Source of the DNA: Candidatus Methanarcanum hacksteinii
GTDB lineage: Archaea; Thermoplasmatota; Thermoplasmata; Methanomassiliicoccales; Methanomethylophilaceae
Direction: 5' to 3'
DNA: 64,000 nt
Assembly: GCA_006954405.1 (NCBI GenBank)
Contig: LVVQ01000001.1
Span: 744,001 to 808,000, forward strand
How positions within the stretch are numbered: position 1 is the stretch's first letter; each line of letters starts with the position of its first letter. Below the pieces are notes generated by a model. That model was not told where the DNA came from and searched no databases. It was given only the letters and a program-made list of their open reading frames with translations. Both the position numbers and the translations under genes were made by a program. Positions 50,778 to 60,371 of the stretch are shown here, piece by piece.

Positions 50778-52223
50778 TCATTCCCATTCGGTGACGCCTT
50801 CATTATTGCTGAGGACGTCCCTATGGAATTCAGGTTCTTCGATACCGTTCTTCTTCTGATCGCAGTAGTCCTTGTAGGCCTCGTAGACCTTCTTGCTCAA
50901 TAGAGCAACGGCGATCATGTTGACGGCACCCATCGCGGCCATGAATGTGTCGCAGACGATCTCCATGAGGTCTGCACCCAATACACATGAGATGAACGCT
51001 ACGGCGATGATGAGGACACGGATCGCAAAGACGACCTTCTTGTCATCTTTGATGAAACGGATGTTGGACTCACTCATCGTGTAGTATCCGATAAGACTCG
51101 TGAATGCGAACACCATCATGAATCCGGCGATTATGTATTTTGCAGCTTCACCGAACGGTGTGGATGCTACGACTGCCTGTACGAGCTGTGATTTCGTAAG
51201 GCCGAGTGCCATGATGGATTCATAGCTGCCGTATGAGAGGATGACCAATGCTGTGATCATACAGACGATGAGTGTGTCGACAAGGACACCGAAGGATTGG
51301 ATCATTCCCTGTTTCACAGGGTGTTTCGTATCAGCTGTCGATGCGATGTTGGCGACGGAACCGAGACCGGCCTCGTTGGAGAAGACACCTCTCCTGAGTC
51401 CGCTCATGATGACGGTACCTAATGCACCTCCGATCAAGGATGGCGCGCTGAATGCGTCGACGAAGATCATGGATATCGCATTGCCGAGGTTGCCGATGTT
51501 GAAGCATATTGCAACGATTGCGAAGATGATCCAGATCAATGCCATGATGGGGACGATCTTTGATGAGAACTTACCGATCTTCTTCAATCCACCGAAGATG
51601 ATGGCTGCTGCTGCGACGGCGATGATAGCACCATAGATGACCTCAGCATGATCGAATGAATATGCACCGATGAGTGCACTTGATGCGTTACTTGCCTGTA
51701 CACCAACGAATCCGATACCGAATGTTATGACGGTAAGGAATGCGAGGAGGACTCCCAATTTTCTGTTCTTGAGACCTTTTGTTGCATAGTATGCAGGTCC
51801 TCCGTGGAAGTTACCATCGGATTTCTTCTCTTTGTATATCTGAGCCAATGTGGATTCCATGAAACTGCTTCCGGAACCAATGATGGCGAAGATCCACATC
51901 CAGAATACTGCACCAGGCCCTCCCAATACGATTGCTGATGCGACTCCCGCGATGTTACCTACGCCTATACGGGCGCCAAGTCCTATGCAGAAGGCTTCGA
52001 AAGATGTGATCTTATGTGTGCGTTTACCCTCACTCGATCCCGATAGAGCTAGACTTGATGTCTCCTTCAATTTTAGAATCTGAAGGAACTTGATCTTATA
52101 TGTGAAGAAAAGTCCTAGCCCGACAAGGAATACGAATGCTACATACCAGACCCAATCGTTGACTGGAGTCAAGGCTTCTATGATATCTTCGGTACTACTC
52201 ATCTGTATCACTAAATAACCCAC
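50778..52223 (-). CDS. Alanine/glycine:cation symporter (AGCS family)
   Basis: This is a 481-residue transporter with about 11 membrane helices. Family marks are EAFCIGLGARIGVGNIAGVA (about 75-94, sodium and amino-acid site), GGPGAVFWMWIFAIIGSGSS FMES region, FHGGPAYYATKGL, RRGVFSNEAGLGSVANIAST (about 262-281) and IGYYTMSESNIRF. It imports alanine or glycine with Na+. The LysR gene is divergent 94 nt away and probably controls it. Confidence 0.93.
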   Translation of the reverse strand: MGYLVIQMSSTEDIIEALTPVNDWVWYVAFVFLVGLGLFFTYKIKFLQILKLKETSSLALSGSSEGKRTHKITSFEAFCIGLGARIGVGNIAGVASAIVLGGPGAVFWMWIFAIIGSGSSFMESTLAQIYKEKKSDGNFHGGPAYYATKGLKNRKLGVLLAFLTVITFGIGFVGVQASNASSALIGAYSFDHAEVIYGAIIAVAAAAIIFGGLKKIGKFSSKIVPIMALIWIIFAIVAICFNIGNLGNAISMIFVDAFSAPSLIGGALGTVIMSGLRRGVFSNEAGLGSVANIASTADTKHPVKQGMIQSFGVLVDTLIVCMITALVILSYGSYESIMALGLTKSQLVQAVVASTPFGEAAKYIIAGFMMVFAFTSLIGYYTMSESNIRFIKDDKKVVFAIRVLIIAVAFISCVLGADLMEIVCDTFMAAMGAVNMIAVALLSKKVYEAYKDYCDQKKNGIEEPEFHRDVLSNNEGVTEWE

Positions 52224-52317
52224 ATTCGTGACGCGGATTGATACGCCATAAATGAGTAAACCCTATATATATTGAAAATTGAAATATTACTAATTTTAAT
52301 ATAAGAAAATCTAATGT
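52224..52317. promoter_or_regulatory. Divergent AGCS/LysR promoter region
   Basis: The very AT-rich space contains CTATATATATTG and ATATT-N9-AATAT (within 52267-52287), a possible LysR-type dyad, and TTTTAATATAAG before the LysR start. Confidence 0.4.
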
Positions 52318-53193
52318 ATGTTGGTGAAGAGGTATATCGCATTACAACGTGTTTTGTCGTACAGCAGTTTCACGAAAGCGGCAAGATCGTTGGGATGTAC
52401 GCAATCATCGATCAGTCAATCGATCTCATCGTTGGAGGATGAGCTGAACATCGTATTGCTGAGGCGTTCAAGGAACGGTATCGAATTGACGCCTGAGGGG
52501 AAAGAGATCTATCCGTTCATCGACAGGATGATCAGACATTATGTCGCTGTCGTAGAACAGGCCGAGGAGGTCAACCATCTTGTCAGAGGATCGATAACGA
52601 TAGGCACATTGGCAAGCGTTACATGCCATTGGATGCCTGAACTGATCCAAGGATTCCAAAGGATGTATCCGAACGTCAAATTCTCGTTCAAACAGGGCGA
52701 TTACACATCAATAGAGGAATGGATCAAGAACGGTGATGTGGATTTCGGATTCCTTGCTAAATCCGCAGTATCGGACATACACACGGAGGAGCTCAAGGAG
52801 GGGAAGATGGTTGCGATACTGCCGTCGAACCATAGACTATCCGGCAGGGATGTCATCAGACTGAGGGATATCTCCGATGATCCGTTCATACTTCTGGAGA
52901 CGGGTTCGTACAGCGAGGTGTTGGAAGCATTCTCCGATGAAGGTCTGGAACCGAACATCAAATTCAGGATACATGATGACTACACCATCATGAGGATGGT
53001 GGAATTGGGGATGGCCGTCAGTATCTTAGCGGAATTGGTACTGATCGATACACACCACGATGTGAGGATAAAGGATCTGGACCCGCCTTTGTACAGGACC
53101 ATATCATTGGGTTATACGGACATGGATTCCATGTCAGCCGCAAGCCGGAGATTCATAGAGTACATCAAAGAGAACATACAAGGGTTGCCGTGA
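52318..53193 (+). CDS. LysR-family transcriptional regulator
   Basis: This 291-residue regulator has an N-terminal winged HTH (LQRVLSYSSFTKAARSLGCT followed by QSSISQSISSLEDEL, about 9-45, with LLRRSRNGIELTPEGK). A periplasmic-binding-type effector domain (about 88-291) begins SITIGTLASVTCHWMP. The layout is that of bacterial LysR proteins and it was probably acquired from bacteria (inference). The adjacent divergent AGCS gene is the natural target, with alanine or glycine as a possible effector. Confidence 0.92.
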   Translation: MLVKRYIALQRVLSYSSFTKAARSLGCTQSSISQSISSLEDELNIVLLRRSRNGIELTPEGKEIYPFIDRMIRHYVAVVEQAEEVNHLVRGSITIGTLASVTCHWMPELIQGFQRMYPNVKFSFKQGDYTSIEEWIKNGDVDFGFLAKSAVSDIHTEELKEGKMVAILPSNHRLSGRDVIRLRDISDDPFILLETGSYSEVLEAFSDEGLEPNIKFRIHDDYTIMRMVELGMAVSILAELVLIDTHHDVRIKDLDPPLYRTISLGYTDMDSMSAASRRFIEYIKENIQGLP

Positions 53194-53202
53194 CCTGTTT
53201 GT

Positions 53203-53257
53203 TAATTGTTAACTTTAGTATCTCGCAGATATATCTGGACAGTCGGAATCCCACCAT
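53203..53257 (+). promoter_or_regulatory. Shared pilus-regulon element (copy C) and promoter
   Basis: TAATTGTTAACTTTAGTA (53203-53220) matches copies A and B at 15 of 18 positions and again ends exactly 37 nt before the start codon. GATATATC, a TATA-like stretch, begins about 8 nt after the element. Confidence 0.7.
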
Positions 53258-53770
53258 ATGATATCATTGAAGGATGTGTTCAAACGGAAGGATTCACGTG
53301 ACATCATCGATCCGTGCGATAACATCATAGATTGCAGGGAGTGCGATTCCAAGCCGAACATATCATCTTCGCTATGTTTGAGATGTTGCTCGGACAGACT
53401 CTCGGATAGGGATGCCGATGATATCATATTCCGTTCCTCTGTGGATATACAGTTTAGGGGAGAATCTGCGCACATCATACGCAGATTGATCACAACAATA
53501 CCGAATTCCTGTAACACGTTATCAGTCGGAAAGAAAGGATGTCTCGAATGTCCGTTATCAAAGGGCGTTGTGATCGATACGATATGGGCCAACCTCTCCG
53601 TCGAAGGTATAGATTCATTGATGGCATCCATAGATGATGTGACGGTCGATTGCGAATCATATGATCAATGCAAAGGAGCAGTGACATCGTCATTGAAGGT
53701 CTTGCGTGACGATCTCTCATCATTGATGGAAGAGATGTCCTTCGTTGCCAATAGAATCGTTGGGGTCTGA
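53258..53770 (+). CDS. Cysteine-rich protein leading the pilus motor operon
   Basis: This is a 170-residue cytoplasmic protein without signal or membrane helix. Cysteines lie at about 20, 26, 29, 40, 43, 44, 83, 94, 97, then 130 and 137, including CRECDSK, CLRCCSD and CLECP, so a metal or Fe-S cluster is likely. I do not recognise the family. It starts the operon that encodes the pilus ATPase and membrane platform, 2 nt before the ATPase gene, and its ATG is at the fixed distance from the shared element. A regulatory or assembly role is inferred only from position. Confidence 0.6.
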   Translation: MISLKDVFKRKDSRDIIDPCDNIIDCRECDSKPNISSSLCLRCCSDRLSDRDADDIIFRSSVDIQFRGESAHIIRRLITTIPNSCNTLSVGKKGCLECPLSKGVVIDTIWANLSVEGIDSLMASIDDVTVDCESYDQCKGAVTSSLKVLRDDLSSLMEEMSFVANRIVGV

Positions 53771-53772
53771 TC

Positions 53773-55527
53773 ATGCCACGCATCGTCAAGACAACCATCT
53801 CGCCTGATAGAGGAAGGATAGCGGATTCCAATGGCGTACCGATATCCGATGACGATCCCGATGTCGTCAAACAAGGCGATGACATTTCATTCAAAAGAAA
53901 AACGATCGAGGAGATCCTTTCGAACATCGATAGAAGATATCGCATGATCAAACCACCGTATGCGGATACATGGTCCATAGGGGACAACAAGGATATCGCG
54001 GTTCTTGAGAAATATAGGACGAACCACTCAAGGATCATCATCGGTGATGCGGATGATGGCGAGATAGAATACAACATAATGCCGAATGAATACACTTATT
54101 CGCTATCTTTATCGGATCTTGTGAACGATACGATATCCTATGTCAGGGATGAGTATCGGAAGGATGGCGGTCGTTTCAACACGAATGACGTGAGGAGATC
54201 TGCCGAAGAATTCCTGATCAAGAACCGTGACATCATCGATGATGCGATATCGGGCGGATGTTCTTTCGAATACGCGATCAGGGAATTGTGTGATGTTGTT
54301 GTGAGGTATACGATAGGACTCGGCATCTTTGAACTGTTGTTGGAGGATCCAAGATTGGAGGATATCTACATCGACGCACCTTGCGATAAGAATCGCATCT
54401 ACGTAACATTGGATAACGTGAGCGGATACAATACGCACATGAGGTGCAGGACCAATCTCATCGCCAGTGAGAGGGAGATAAGGAATCTGATCAACACTCT
54501 GATGCGCGATAGTGGATTGCCATATTGCGAATCGTCTCCTGTGATGGAGACGAACATGTGCAACAATCAGGCCAGGGCGACCATCGTAGGATATCCGATG
54601 AGTCCGAACGGGGATTCGGTAGCCATAAGGAAGCATTCGACCACTCCATGGACATTGACCAAATTGATAGGTAATGGTACGATAGATGAGCATGATGCCG
54701 GTTTGATATCATTCCTTGTCGACAACCGCTGTACATTCCTCGTTTGCGGTGCAAGGGGCGCAGGGAAGAGTTCTCTCCTGTCAGCGATGTTGTTCGAGAT
54801 GCCAATAGAACAGCGCATATTGACGATAGAAGACACATTGGAATTACCAGGTGATGTGATGCGTTCGATGGGTTACAAGGTCCAATCCATGCTGATAGAC
54901 GAGAGGATGAACAGCGATGTCAGCAAGAGGGCGGATGAGGCATTGAGGGTCTCGCTGAGATTGGGTGAATCCGCAATAATTCTGGGCGAGGTCAGAGGAG
55001 ATGAGGCCAGAACGTTGTATCAGAGCATGAGGGCTGGTCGTGCAGGCAGTTCGATAATGGGTACTATACACGGAGATTCTGCGAAAGGCGTGTATGAACG
55101 CGTGGTGCATGATATCGGCATACCCGCAGAATCATTCATGGCAACGGATTTCCTCATCGTGATGGGGACGAGGAGGGAGAGAGGTACAAACAGACAGACG
55201 AGGAAGATAGTTGAATTCGTATCCACTTCGGACACGATCGGCGAATTCATATCCGTCGACAAAGGGATGTACAGATCACCGGCGATGAGACGTATCATGG
55301 AATCGACATCCATGGCGAAGGGTGACGTCGAACAGGAGATAAAGTCTAGAGCAAAGATGAGGGGATTGTTATCGAAACTAGCGATCGAAGTCAATGACGG
55401 ATACAGCAATCCGGAATGGATCATTCTTGCGAACGATCACCTTTCCAGATGCATATCATCTGGTATCACAGATTCCGATGATGTCCTGGAGTCATTCAAG
55501 AAGAAGCTCGGAGTGAATGATCAATGA
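53773..55527 (+). CDS. Type II/IV secretion-system (TadA/VirB11-like) ATPase
   Basis: This is a 584-residue motor ATPase for pilus or archaellum-like assembly. Walker A is CGARGAGKSSLLSAM (about 325-339), the Asp box IEDTLELP (about 354), Walker B region AIILGEVRGDEA (about 399-410) with its Glu, and a His-box-like IMGTIHGDSAKGV (about 431). The N-terminal domain (1-200) precedes the typical LLEDPRLEDIYIDAP and CRTNLIASEREIRNLI stretches. It drives assembly with the downstream membrane protein, whose start overlaps its stop (ATGA). Confidence 0.92.
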   Translation: MPRIVKTTISPDRGRIADSNGVPISDDDPDVVKQGDDISFKRKTIEEILSNIDRRYRMIKPPYADTWSIGDNKDIAVLEKYRTNHSRIIIGDADDGEIEYNIMPNEYTYSLSLSDLVNDTISYVRDEYRKDGGRFNTNDVRRSAEEFLIKNRDIIDDAISGGCSFEYAIRELCDVVVRYTIGLGIFELLLEDPRLEDIYIDAPCDKNRIYVTLDNVSGYNTHMRCRTNLIASEREIRNLINTLMRDSGLPYCESSPVMETNMCNNQARATIVGYPMSPNGDSVAIRKHSTTPWTLTKLIGNGTIDEHDAGLISFLVDNRCTFLVCGARGAGKSSLLSAMLFEMPIEQRILTIEDTLELPGDVMRSMGYKVQSMLIDERMNSDVSKRADEALRVSLRLGESAIILGEVRGDEARTLYQSMRAGRAGSSIMGTIHGDSAKGVYERVVHDIGIPAESFMATDFLIVMGTRRERGTNRQTRKIVEFVSTSDTIGEFISVDKGMYRSPAMRRIMESTSMAKGDVEQEIKSRAKMRGLLSKLAIEVNDGYSNPEWIILANDHLSRCISSGITDSDDVLESFKKKLGVNDQ

Positions 55528-56912
55528 TCAATCCTTACAAACTGATGAACGAGGCACCGACGGTCATAGGGATGATGTCCGTGGTCCTGTCATCAGGAGG
55601 TTCCTTTGAGATGGCCGTCAGGGACGTATCCGAGAACGGCCCCGTTCTTATGAGAACATTATTCAATGACATCACAATGGATGCCGATTGTAGAGAAGAG
55701 CCATACATAAAGGAGAATATCAATCGTATGCTTGTCACACTGCCTGCGGAAGCAGCTCCCTTCAGAAGATCCATGAGCCTTATGATGGCAGCATCCGAAT
55801 CATTGGATCTCAATGAGAGAAGATCGATGATGAGGGATGCGGAATCGATAGTCCTGAAAGGATTGAAGGAGATCGGCGACGCATACAGCTCAAGCCTCAG
55901 CAGCCCTTGTACGTTGATCTTCGGTCTCGGCATAATGCTGCCGATGATCCTGATATCGATACTTCCGATGTTGAATCTCGGAGGTCAATTCGCTGTCAAA
56001 GCACTGGATTCCAATGTTATCACAATGGTGATCCTGGTGTTCATACCCGCGGTCGTAGCTTCAATGATAGTATTCATGAGAAGGAAGAACCCGTTCATAA
56101 TCAGCGAGTCATCCATGTCGGACATAACATATCTCTTGCCGATGCTCTTGACGATACCGTTGTTCATGATCTTCGAAAGGAATGGCGTCGAAAGGGCAGA
56201 TTCCATCGCATATTCCTGTGTAGTATCCGGTGTGTTATCATCAATGGTGATGATGAGAAAGATCAATTCTGAATCTAAGAGACGTAGGGATGAGGCATTG
56301 CTCATGGATGCGATGTTCGAATTGGGAAATAGACTATCCATGGGAGATAATTTCGATATCGCGCTGATATCATCATTCTCAGCTAGAAAGGATATGGCGC
56401 ATATCACTGAGAAGATGAAGAGGGAACTCGTTCTATGCAGAGGGGATGTCGCATCGGCGATAAGGACAGTATTGAATCCGATATCGAGATTCATGTCCGA
56501 TTCGTATTGCGACGTGTTCAACGCATCCAATAAGGATATCCGCGATGCAGGTAGACTTGCAACATCGATAGCTCATCAGTTGCAGGATCAGGATTCCGTG
56601 AGGAAGGATATAGGCAATAGGCTGAAGAGCATGCTGGATATGATGACAGGCACCGCATCGGTATTCGCACCGTTGATCCTTGCGATGAGTGTCGTGATGC
56701 TTGGCCCTATATCAGAGATTGTAGGAGAAGTCTTCTTCGATGACATCTCCACGGTGTTATCCATCTATCTGATGGAACTCACAGCGTTGATCGCAGTACT
56801 ATCATCGAATCTCACCTGTGAGAGCGGGATCGTAAATATGGAGATGAGGTTCACAACAATGGCATCCATATCGTTGGCAGTATTCATGTTATGTTCAAGG
56901 ATCAGTCTGTAA
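55524..56912 (+). CDS. Type II secretion F/TadC-like pilus membrane platform protein
   Basis: This is a 462-residue integral membrane protein. Helices appear at about 130-160 (LIFGLGIMLPMILISIL), 165-185 (VITMVILVFIPAVVASMIVF), 195-235, and three at the C-terminal end. Cytoplasmic T2SF domains (about 15-115 and 245-375) contain AVRDVSENGP-type and ALISSFSARKD segments typical of FlaJ/TadC proteins. It anchors the pilus on the cytoplasmic membrane and is driven by the ATPase encoded just upstream. No prepilin peptidase gene is in the window. Confidence 0.85.
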   Translation: MINPYKLMNEAPTVIGMMSVVLSSGGSFEMAVRDVSENGPVLMRTLFNDITMDADCREEPYIKENINRMLVTLPAEAAPFRRSMSLMMAASESLDLNERRSMMRDAESIVLKGLKEIGDAYSSSLSSPCTLIFGLGIMLPMILISILPMLNLGGQFAVKALDSNVITMVILVFIPAVVASMIVFMRRKNPFIISESSMSDITYLLPMLLTIPLFMIFERNGVERADSIAYSCVVSGVLSSMVMMRKINSESKRRRDEALLMDAMFELGNRLSMGDNFDIALISSFSARKDMAHITEKMKRELVLCRGDVASAIRTVLNPISRFMSDSYCDVFNASNKDIRDAGRLATSIAHQLQDQDSVRKDIGNRLKSMLDMMTGTASVFAPLILAMSVVMLGPISEIVGEVFFDDISTVLSIYLMELTALIAVLSSNLTCESGIVNMEMRFTTMASISLAVFMLCSRISL

Positions 56913-56940
56913 CAGAGCAAGTGAGGGTTCCGCAACACAT

Positions 56941-57489
56941 ATGATTTCCAATGACAATCATATCTATCGTCGGGTTCCTATCATGCGGTTACAATGGAGA
57001 GAGATACTATTGATTTTGGCGACATTAGCATTGATGTTGCTCATAATTACACCATTCATCAATCTATATGGTCGTTTTACCTCATTGGATGGCACGGTAG
57101 GGGCGATAGATCATCCAGAATTATGGTTGAACAGCGATCCGCTCACAATGATCACATATTTTTTTGGCGACATATTCTGCCCACAGATCATGTCAAGATC
57201 CTTCATCCTGAACGGATCTCAGATGGCATTCTGCATAAGAGATTTATCAGTTCTCATCGGAATCGTCGCAGGATTGGTGTTCTCATACACCGAGTTCTCC
57301 AAAATGATAGGATTCAGGAAATCTATACTGATGATATCATATGCATTCATCATATTGATGATCGATTGGGCCATACAGCATACCATGGGTGTGGATGTAG
57401 CCATATCTAGGATATTGACAGGTACGTTCTTCGGTTTCGCACTCATGTGCGTGTTGTCGTCGTACGAGAATTTAATACGCAGAATGTGA
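56941..57489 (+). CDS. DUF2085 membrane protein
   Basis: This is a 182-residue protein with four to five membrane helices. The family signature is FCPQIMSRSFILNGSQMAFC followed by IRDLSVLIGIVAG (about 75-108), matching the CHQxPxRSF...CxRxxGxxxG pattern of DUF2085, but with two of the usual residues changed (Pro for His, Asp-Leu for Cys-Thr). A second Met at residue 15 could be the true start. It is 28 nt after the pilus platform gene and may belong to the operon. Function unknown. Confidence 0.72.
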   Translation: MISNDNHIYRRVPIMRLQWREILLILATLALMLLIITPFINLYGRFTSLDGTVGAIDHPELWLNSDPLTMITYFFGDIFCPQIMSRSFILNGSQMAFCIRDLSVLIGIVAGLVFSYTEFSKMIGFRKSILMISYAFIILMIDWAIQHTMGVDVAISRILTGTFFGFALMCVLSSYENLIRRM

Positions 57490-57499
57490 TGGTGAGGCC

Positions 57500-58654
57500 A
57501 TGGCCGTGCAGGATGGATTGAAGAATAGAGGATACGAACGCAAGGATGTCAATGAGAGATTCAAAGCCGTTGAGGAACTCACAGGCGAAAGATTGACAGA
57601 ATTGACTGATTATACATTCGATCCTTCTATCGCATCCAAGAACATCGAGAATATGATCGGTGTGACGCAGATCCCTCTCGGATTCGCCGGACCTGTACAG
57701 ATCAATGGTGATCTGGCACAAGGTTCGTTCATCATCCCGCTCGCAACGACGGAAGGGGCATTGGTGGCTTCTGTATCCAGAGGTATGTCGGTCATAACCG
57801 CTTCAGGTGGTTCACGCGTAAGAGTATTCGAGGATGCGATGACAAGGGCACCGATCCTCCGCGTGGACGGGATAGACCATTCCGTGAAAGTGATCGAATG
57901 GATATCCAAGCACACGAAGGAGATAGACGAGGTAGTATCATCCACTACGAATCATGGTCAGTTGATGGATATAGAGGCATTCCCCAACGGAAGGAATCTC
58001 CATCTGAGGATATCGTTCCGCACAGGCGATGCCATGGGGATGAACATGGCGACGATAGCATCCGAGGCCATATGCAGACTCATATCCAAGGAGACAGGCG
58101 CTGTCACCGTTTCTGTTTCAGGTAATATGTGTACTGATAAGAAACCTGCATCGATCAATCTCATCCGCGGACGCGGTAAGCATGTGATAGCCGAATGTAG
58201 GGTCCCGAAGGATATCGTCGAGAAGAAGTTGCATTCGACGACACAGGCCATAGTCGAACTCAATACGAGGAAGAATCTCGTGGGGAGTGCGATGGCAGGT
58301 TCGATGGGATTCAACGCCCATGCCGCCAATATGGTGGCCGCATTGTACATAGCTACAGGTCAGGATCCAGCACATGTCGTCGAGGGAAGTCTTTGTATGA
58401 CCACATGCGAGGATGTCGATGGTGATCTGTACATCGCTGTAAGGTTGCCTGCGGTTGAGATTGGTACAGTCGGTGGAGGCACTAGGTTGCCGTCACAACA
58501 GGCCGCCCTCAGGATGATAGGCTGTCTTGGCGATGAGAAGGCAAGGAAATTCGGAGAGATCGTCGCAGTCACTGTTCTTGCTGGAGAGCTATCCACATTG
58601 GGTGCACAGGCAGCAGGTCAATTGGCAGAGGCACATAAGCAACTCGGTCATTGA
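57500..58654 (+). CDS. hmgA: Hydroxymethylglutaryl-CoA reductase (class I)
   Basis: This is the 384-residue NADPH-dependent enzyme that makes mevalonate for archaeal isoprenoid lipids. Motifs seen: ENMIGVTQIPLGFAGP (about 51-66), TTEGALVASVSRG (catalytic Glu, about 83-95), TGDAMGMNM (about 177-185), DKKPASINLIRGRGK (catalytic Lys, about 213-227) and GTVGGGTRLPSQ (about 316-327). The catalytic His is in AEAHKQLGH near the C-terminus. A ribosome binding site GGTGAGG precedes the ATG. It is a standard archaeal form. Confidence 0.97.
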   Translation: MAVQDGLKNRGYERKDVNERFKAVEELTGERLTELTDYTFDPSIASKNIENMIGVTQIPLGFAGPVQINGDLAQGSFIIPLATTEGALVASVSRGMSVITASGGSRVRVFEDAMTRAPILRVDGIDHSVKVIEWISKHTKEIDEVVSSTTNHGQLMDIEAFPNGRNLHLRISFRTGDAMGMNMATIASEAICRLISKETGAVTVSVSGNMCTDKKPASINLIRGRGKHVIAECRVPKDIVEKKLHSTTQAIVELNTRKNLVGSAMAGSMGFNAHAANMVAALYIATGQDPAHVVEGSLCMTTCEDVDGDLYIAVRLPAVEIGTVGGGTRLPSQQAALRMIGCLGDEKARKFGEIVAVTVLAGELSTLGAQAAGQLAEAHKQLGH

Positions 58655-58676
58655 ACCATCGTCAGATTCCAATCGA

Positions 58677-58709
58677 TAATATTTATATCGCGCACGCATA
58701 CGCGCACGT
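58677..58709 (+). promoter_or_regulatory. pheT promoter
   Basis: AATATTTATATCG is centred about 27 nt before the pheT ATG, which indicates a leaderless transcript. Confidence 0.5.
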
Positions 58710-60371
58710 ATGCCTGTAATCAACTTCGATTATCACGACCTATGTTCGATGCTCGGTGAGGAAGTACCGAGAAAGACGCTCCTTGAGAGGATACCCATGA
58801 TCGGTGCGGATATGCACGATACAGAGGGTGAGGTGGACGAGATGTCCGTTGAATTCTTCCCGGATAGGCCGGACCTCTACTCGGTGGAGGGTCTTGCAAG
58901 GGGCATGAGGGCATTCCTCGATATCGAACCGGGTATGACAGAGTATGATGTCGATGACAGCGACATAGACGTGTTCGTCGATGACAGTGTGAAGGATGTC
59001 AGGCCATACTTCCGCTGTGCGGTCGTCCTCGGAGTGGAGGTCGATGACACACTCCTCAGATCGATCATGGAGATGCAGGAAAAACTGCATATCACGATCG
59101 GGAGGAAGAGGTCGAAGATCGCCATAGGTATACATGATCTTGACAAGGTCGAACCGCCCTTCACTTACAAAGCGATCGACCCTCATGAGATAAAATTCGT
59201 ACCTCTTGCCAAAGAGGAGGAGTGGGATCTCGATGAAATACTCCAGAAACATGAGAAAGGTGTCGCATACGCACATCTTCTGAAGGGATATGACAAGTAC
59301 CCGATAATCCTGGATGCTAAAGGTAACGTACTCTCGTTCCCTCCTATAATCAACGGTGCGCTTACGACCGTGACAACGGAGACAAGGAATCTCTTCATAG
59401 ACGTCACAGGCAACGATCTGAAGACGGTCGAGGGTGCATTGAATATAATTTCCACTGCGATGGCGGAGCGTGGCGGAAGGATCGTATCCGTCAACATGCA
59501 TGATGACGGCAAGGAATTCGTATCGCCTGATCTCTCATCGTCAAGTTGGAAGTTCTCCAAATCAGATTGTAACAAATTCCTCGGAATACCGCTTTCGGAC
59601 GAGGATATGGTGCATTCATTGAACAAGATGGGGCTCGATGCTCTCATCGATGATGATATCGTGCATGTTGAGGTGCCGTCCACAAGGATGGACATAATGC
59701 ACACTGTCGATCTCTATGAGGATGTCGCCACGGGATATGGATTCGAGAGATACGGACAATCATCACACATGGTCACGCAGACCGCAGGTAAGTTGTCGGA
59801 TGTTACTGCGTTCTCAGAGAGGCTCCGTGATGTGATCATCGGATTGGGATTCACCGAGGTCGTAACACTCACATTGAGCAACGAGAAGGATGAGTTCACC
59901 AATGCAGGTCTTCCTGAACAGGATGTCGTTACTGTCATGAATCCGATCACCGAGGACCACACATGCCTCAGGCATTCATTGTTCCCAAGCCTCATGAGAT
60001 TGTTCAGGCGTAACAAGCGTCGCGATCTTCCACAGAGGATCTTCGAAATAAGCGATGTCATCGTCGATGCTGTCAAACAGCGTAATCTTTGTCTTGCAGA
60101 GATGAATTCTAAGGTCTCGTTCACCGAGATCAAATCGTATTCAGAGTCTGTATTGAGAGAGATCGGTGTTGATTATGAGTTGAAAGCATCGGAATATGAT
60201 GTATTCATAGATGGAAGAGGTGCAGAGGTGATAATCGACGGAAGTTCGGTAGGATACTTCGGAGAGGTATCTCCTCAGGTCGTCATAGATTTCGATATCA
60301 ATCATCCTGTGATGATGTTCGAACTCGATCTTCAGCCGTTCATAGAGAGATTGGGCGGAGGGTTGTTCTGA
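58710..60371 (+). CDS. pheT: Phenylalanyl-tRNA synthetase beta subunit
   Basis: This is the 553-residue archaeal/eukaryal-type beta subunit. Visible parts are FFPDRPDLYSVEGLARGMRA (B1 domain, about 50-69), the B3/B4 editing region FKYIDPHE-like YKAIDPHEIKFVP, the B5 domain with SDEDMVHSLNKMG and VPSTRMDIMHTVDLYEDVAT (about 318-337), and a catalytic-like module with VVTLTLSNEKDEFTN and NPITEDHTCLRHSLFPSL. The alpha subunit is not adjacent here. Its stop overlaps the next ATG by one base. Confidence 0.95.
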   Translation: MPVINFDYHDLCSMLGEEVPRKTLLERIPMIGADMHDTEGEVDEMSVEFFPDRPDLYSVEGLARGMRAFLDIEPGMTEYDVDDSDIDVFVDDSVKDVRPYFRCAVVLGVEVDDTLLRSIMEMQEKLHITIGRKRSKIAIGIHDLDKVEPPFTYKAIDPHEIKFVPLAKEEEWDLDEILQKHEKGVAYAHLLKGYDKYPIILDAKGNVLSFPPIINGALTTVTTETRNLFIDVTGNDLKTVEGALNIISTAMAERGGRIVSVNMHDDGKEFVSPDLSSSSWKFSKSDCNKFLGIPLSDEDMVHSLNKMGLDALIDDDIVHVEVPSTRMDIMHTVDLYEDVATGYGFERYGQSSHMVTQTAGKLSDVTAFSERLRDVIIGLGFTEVVTLTLSNEKDEFTNAGLPEQDVVTVMNPITEDHTCLRHSLFPSLMRLFRRNKRRDLPQRIFEISDVIVDAVKQRNLCLAEMNSKVSFTEIKSYSESVLREIGVDYELKASEYDVFIDGRGAEVIIDGSSVGYFGEVSPQVVIDFDINHPVMMFELDLQPFIERLGGGLF

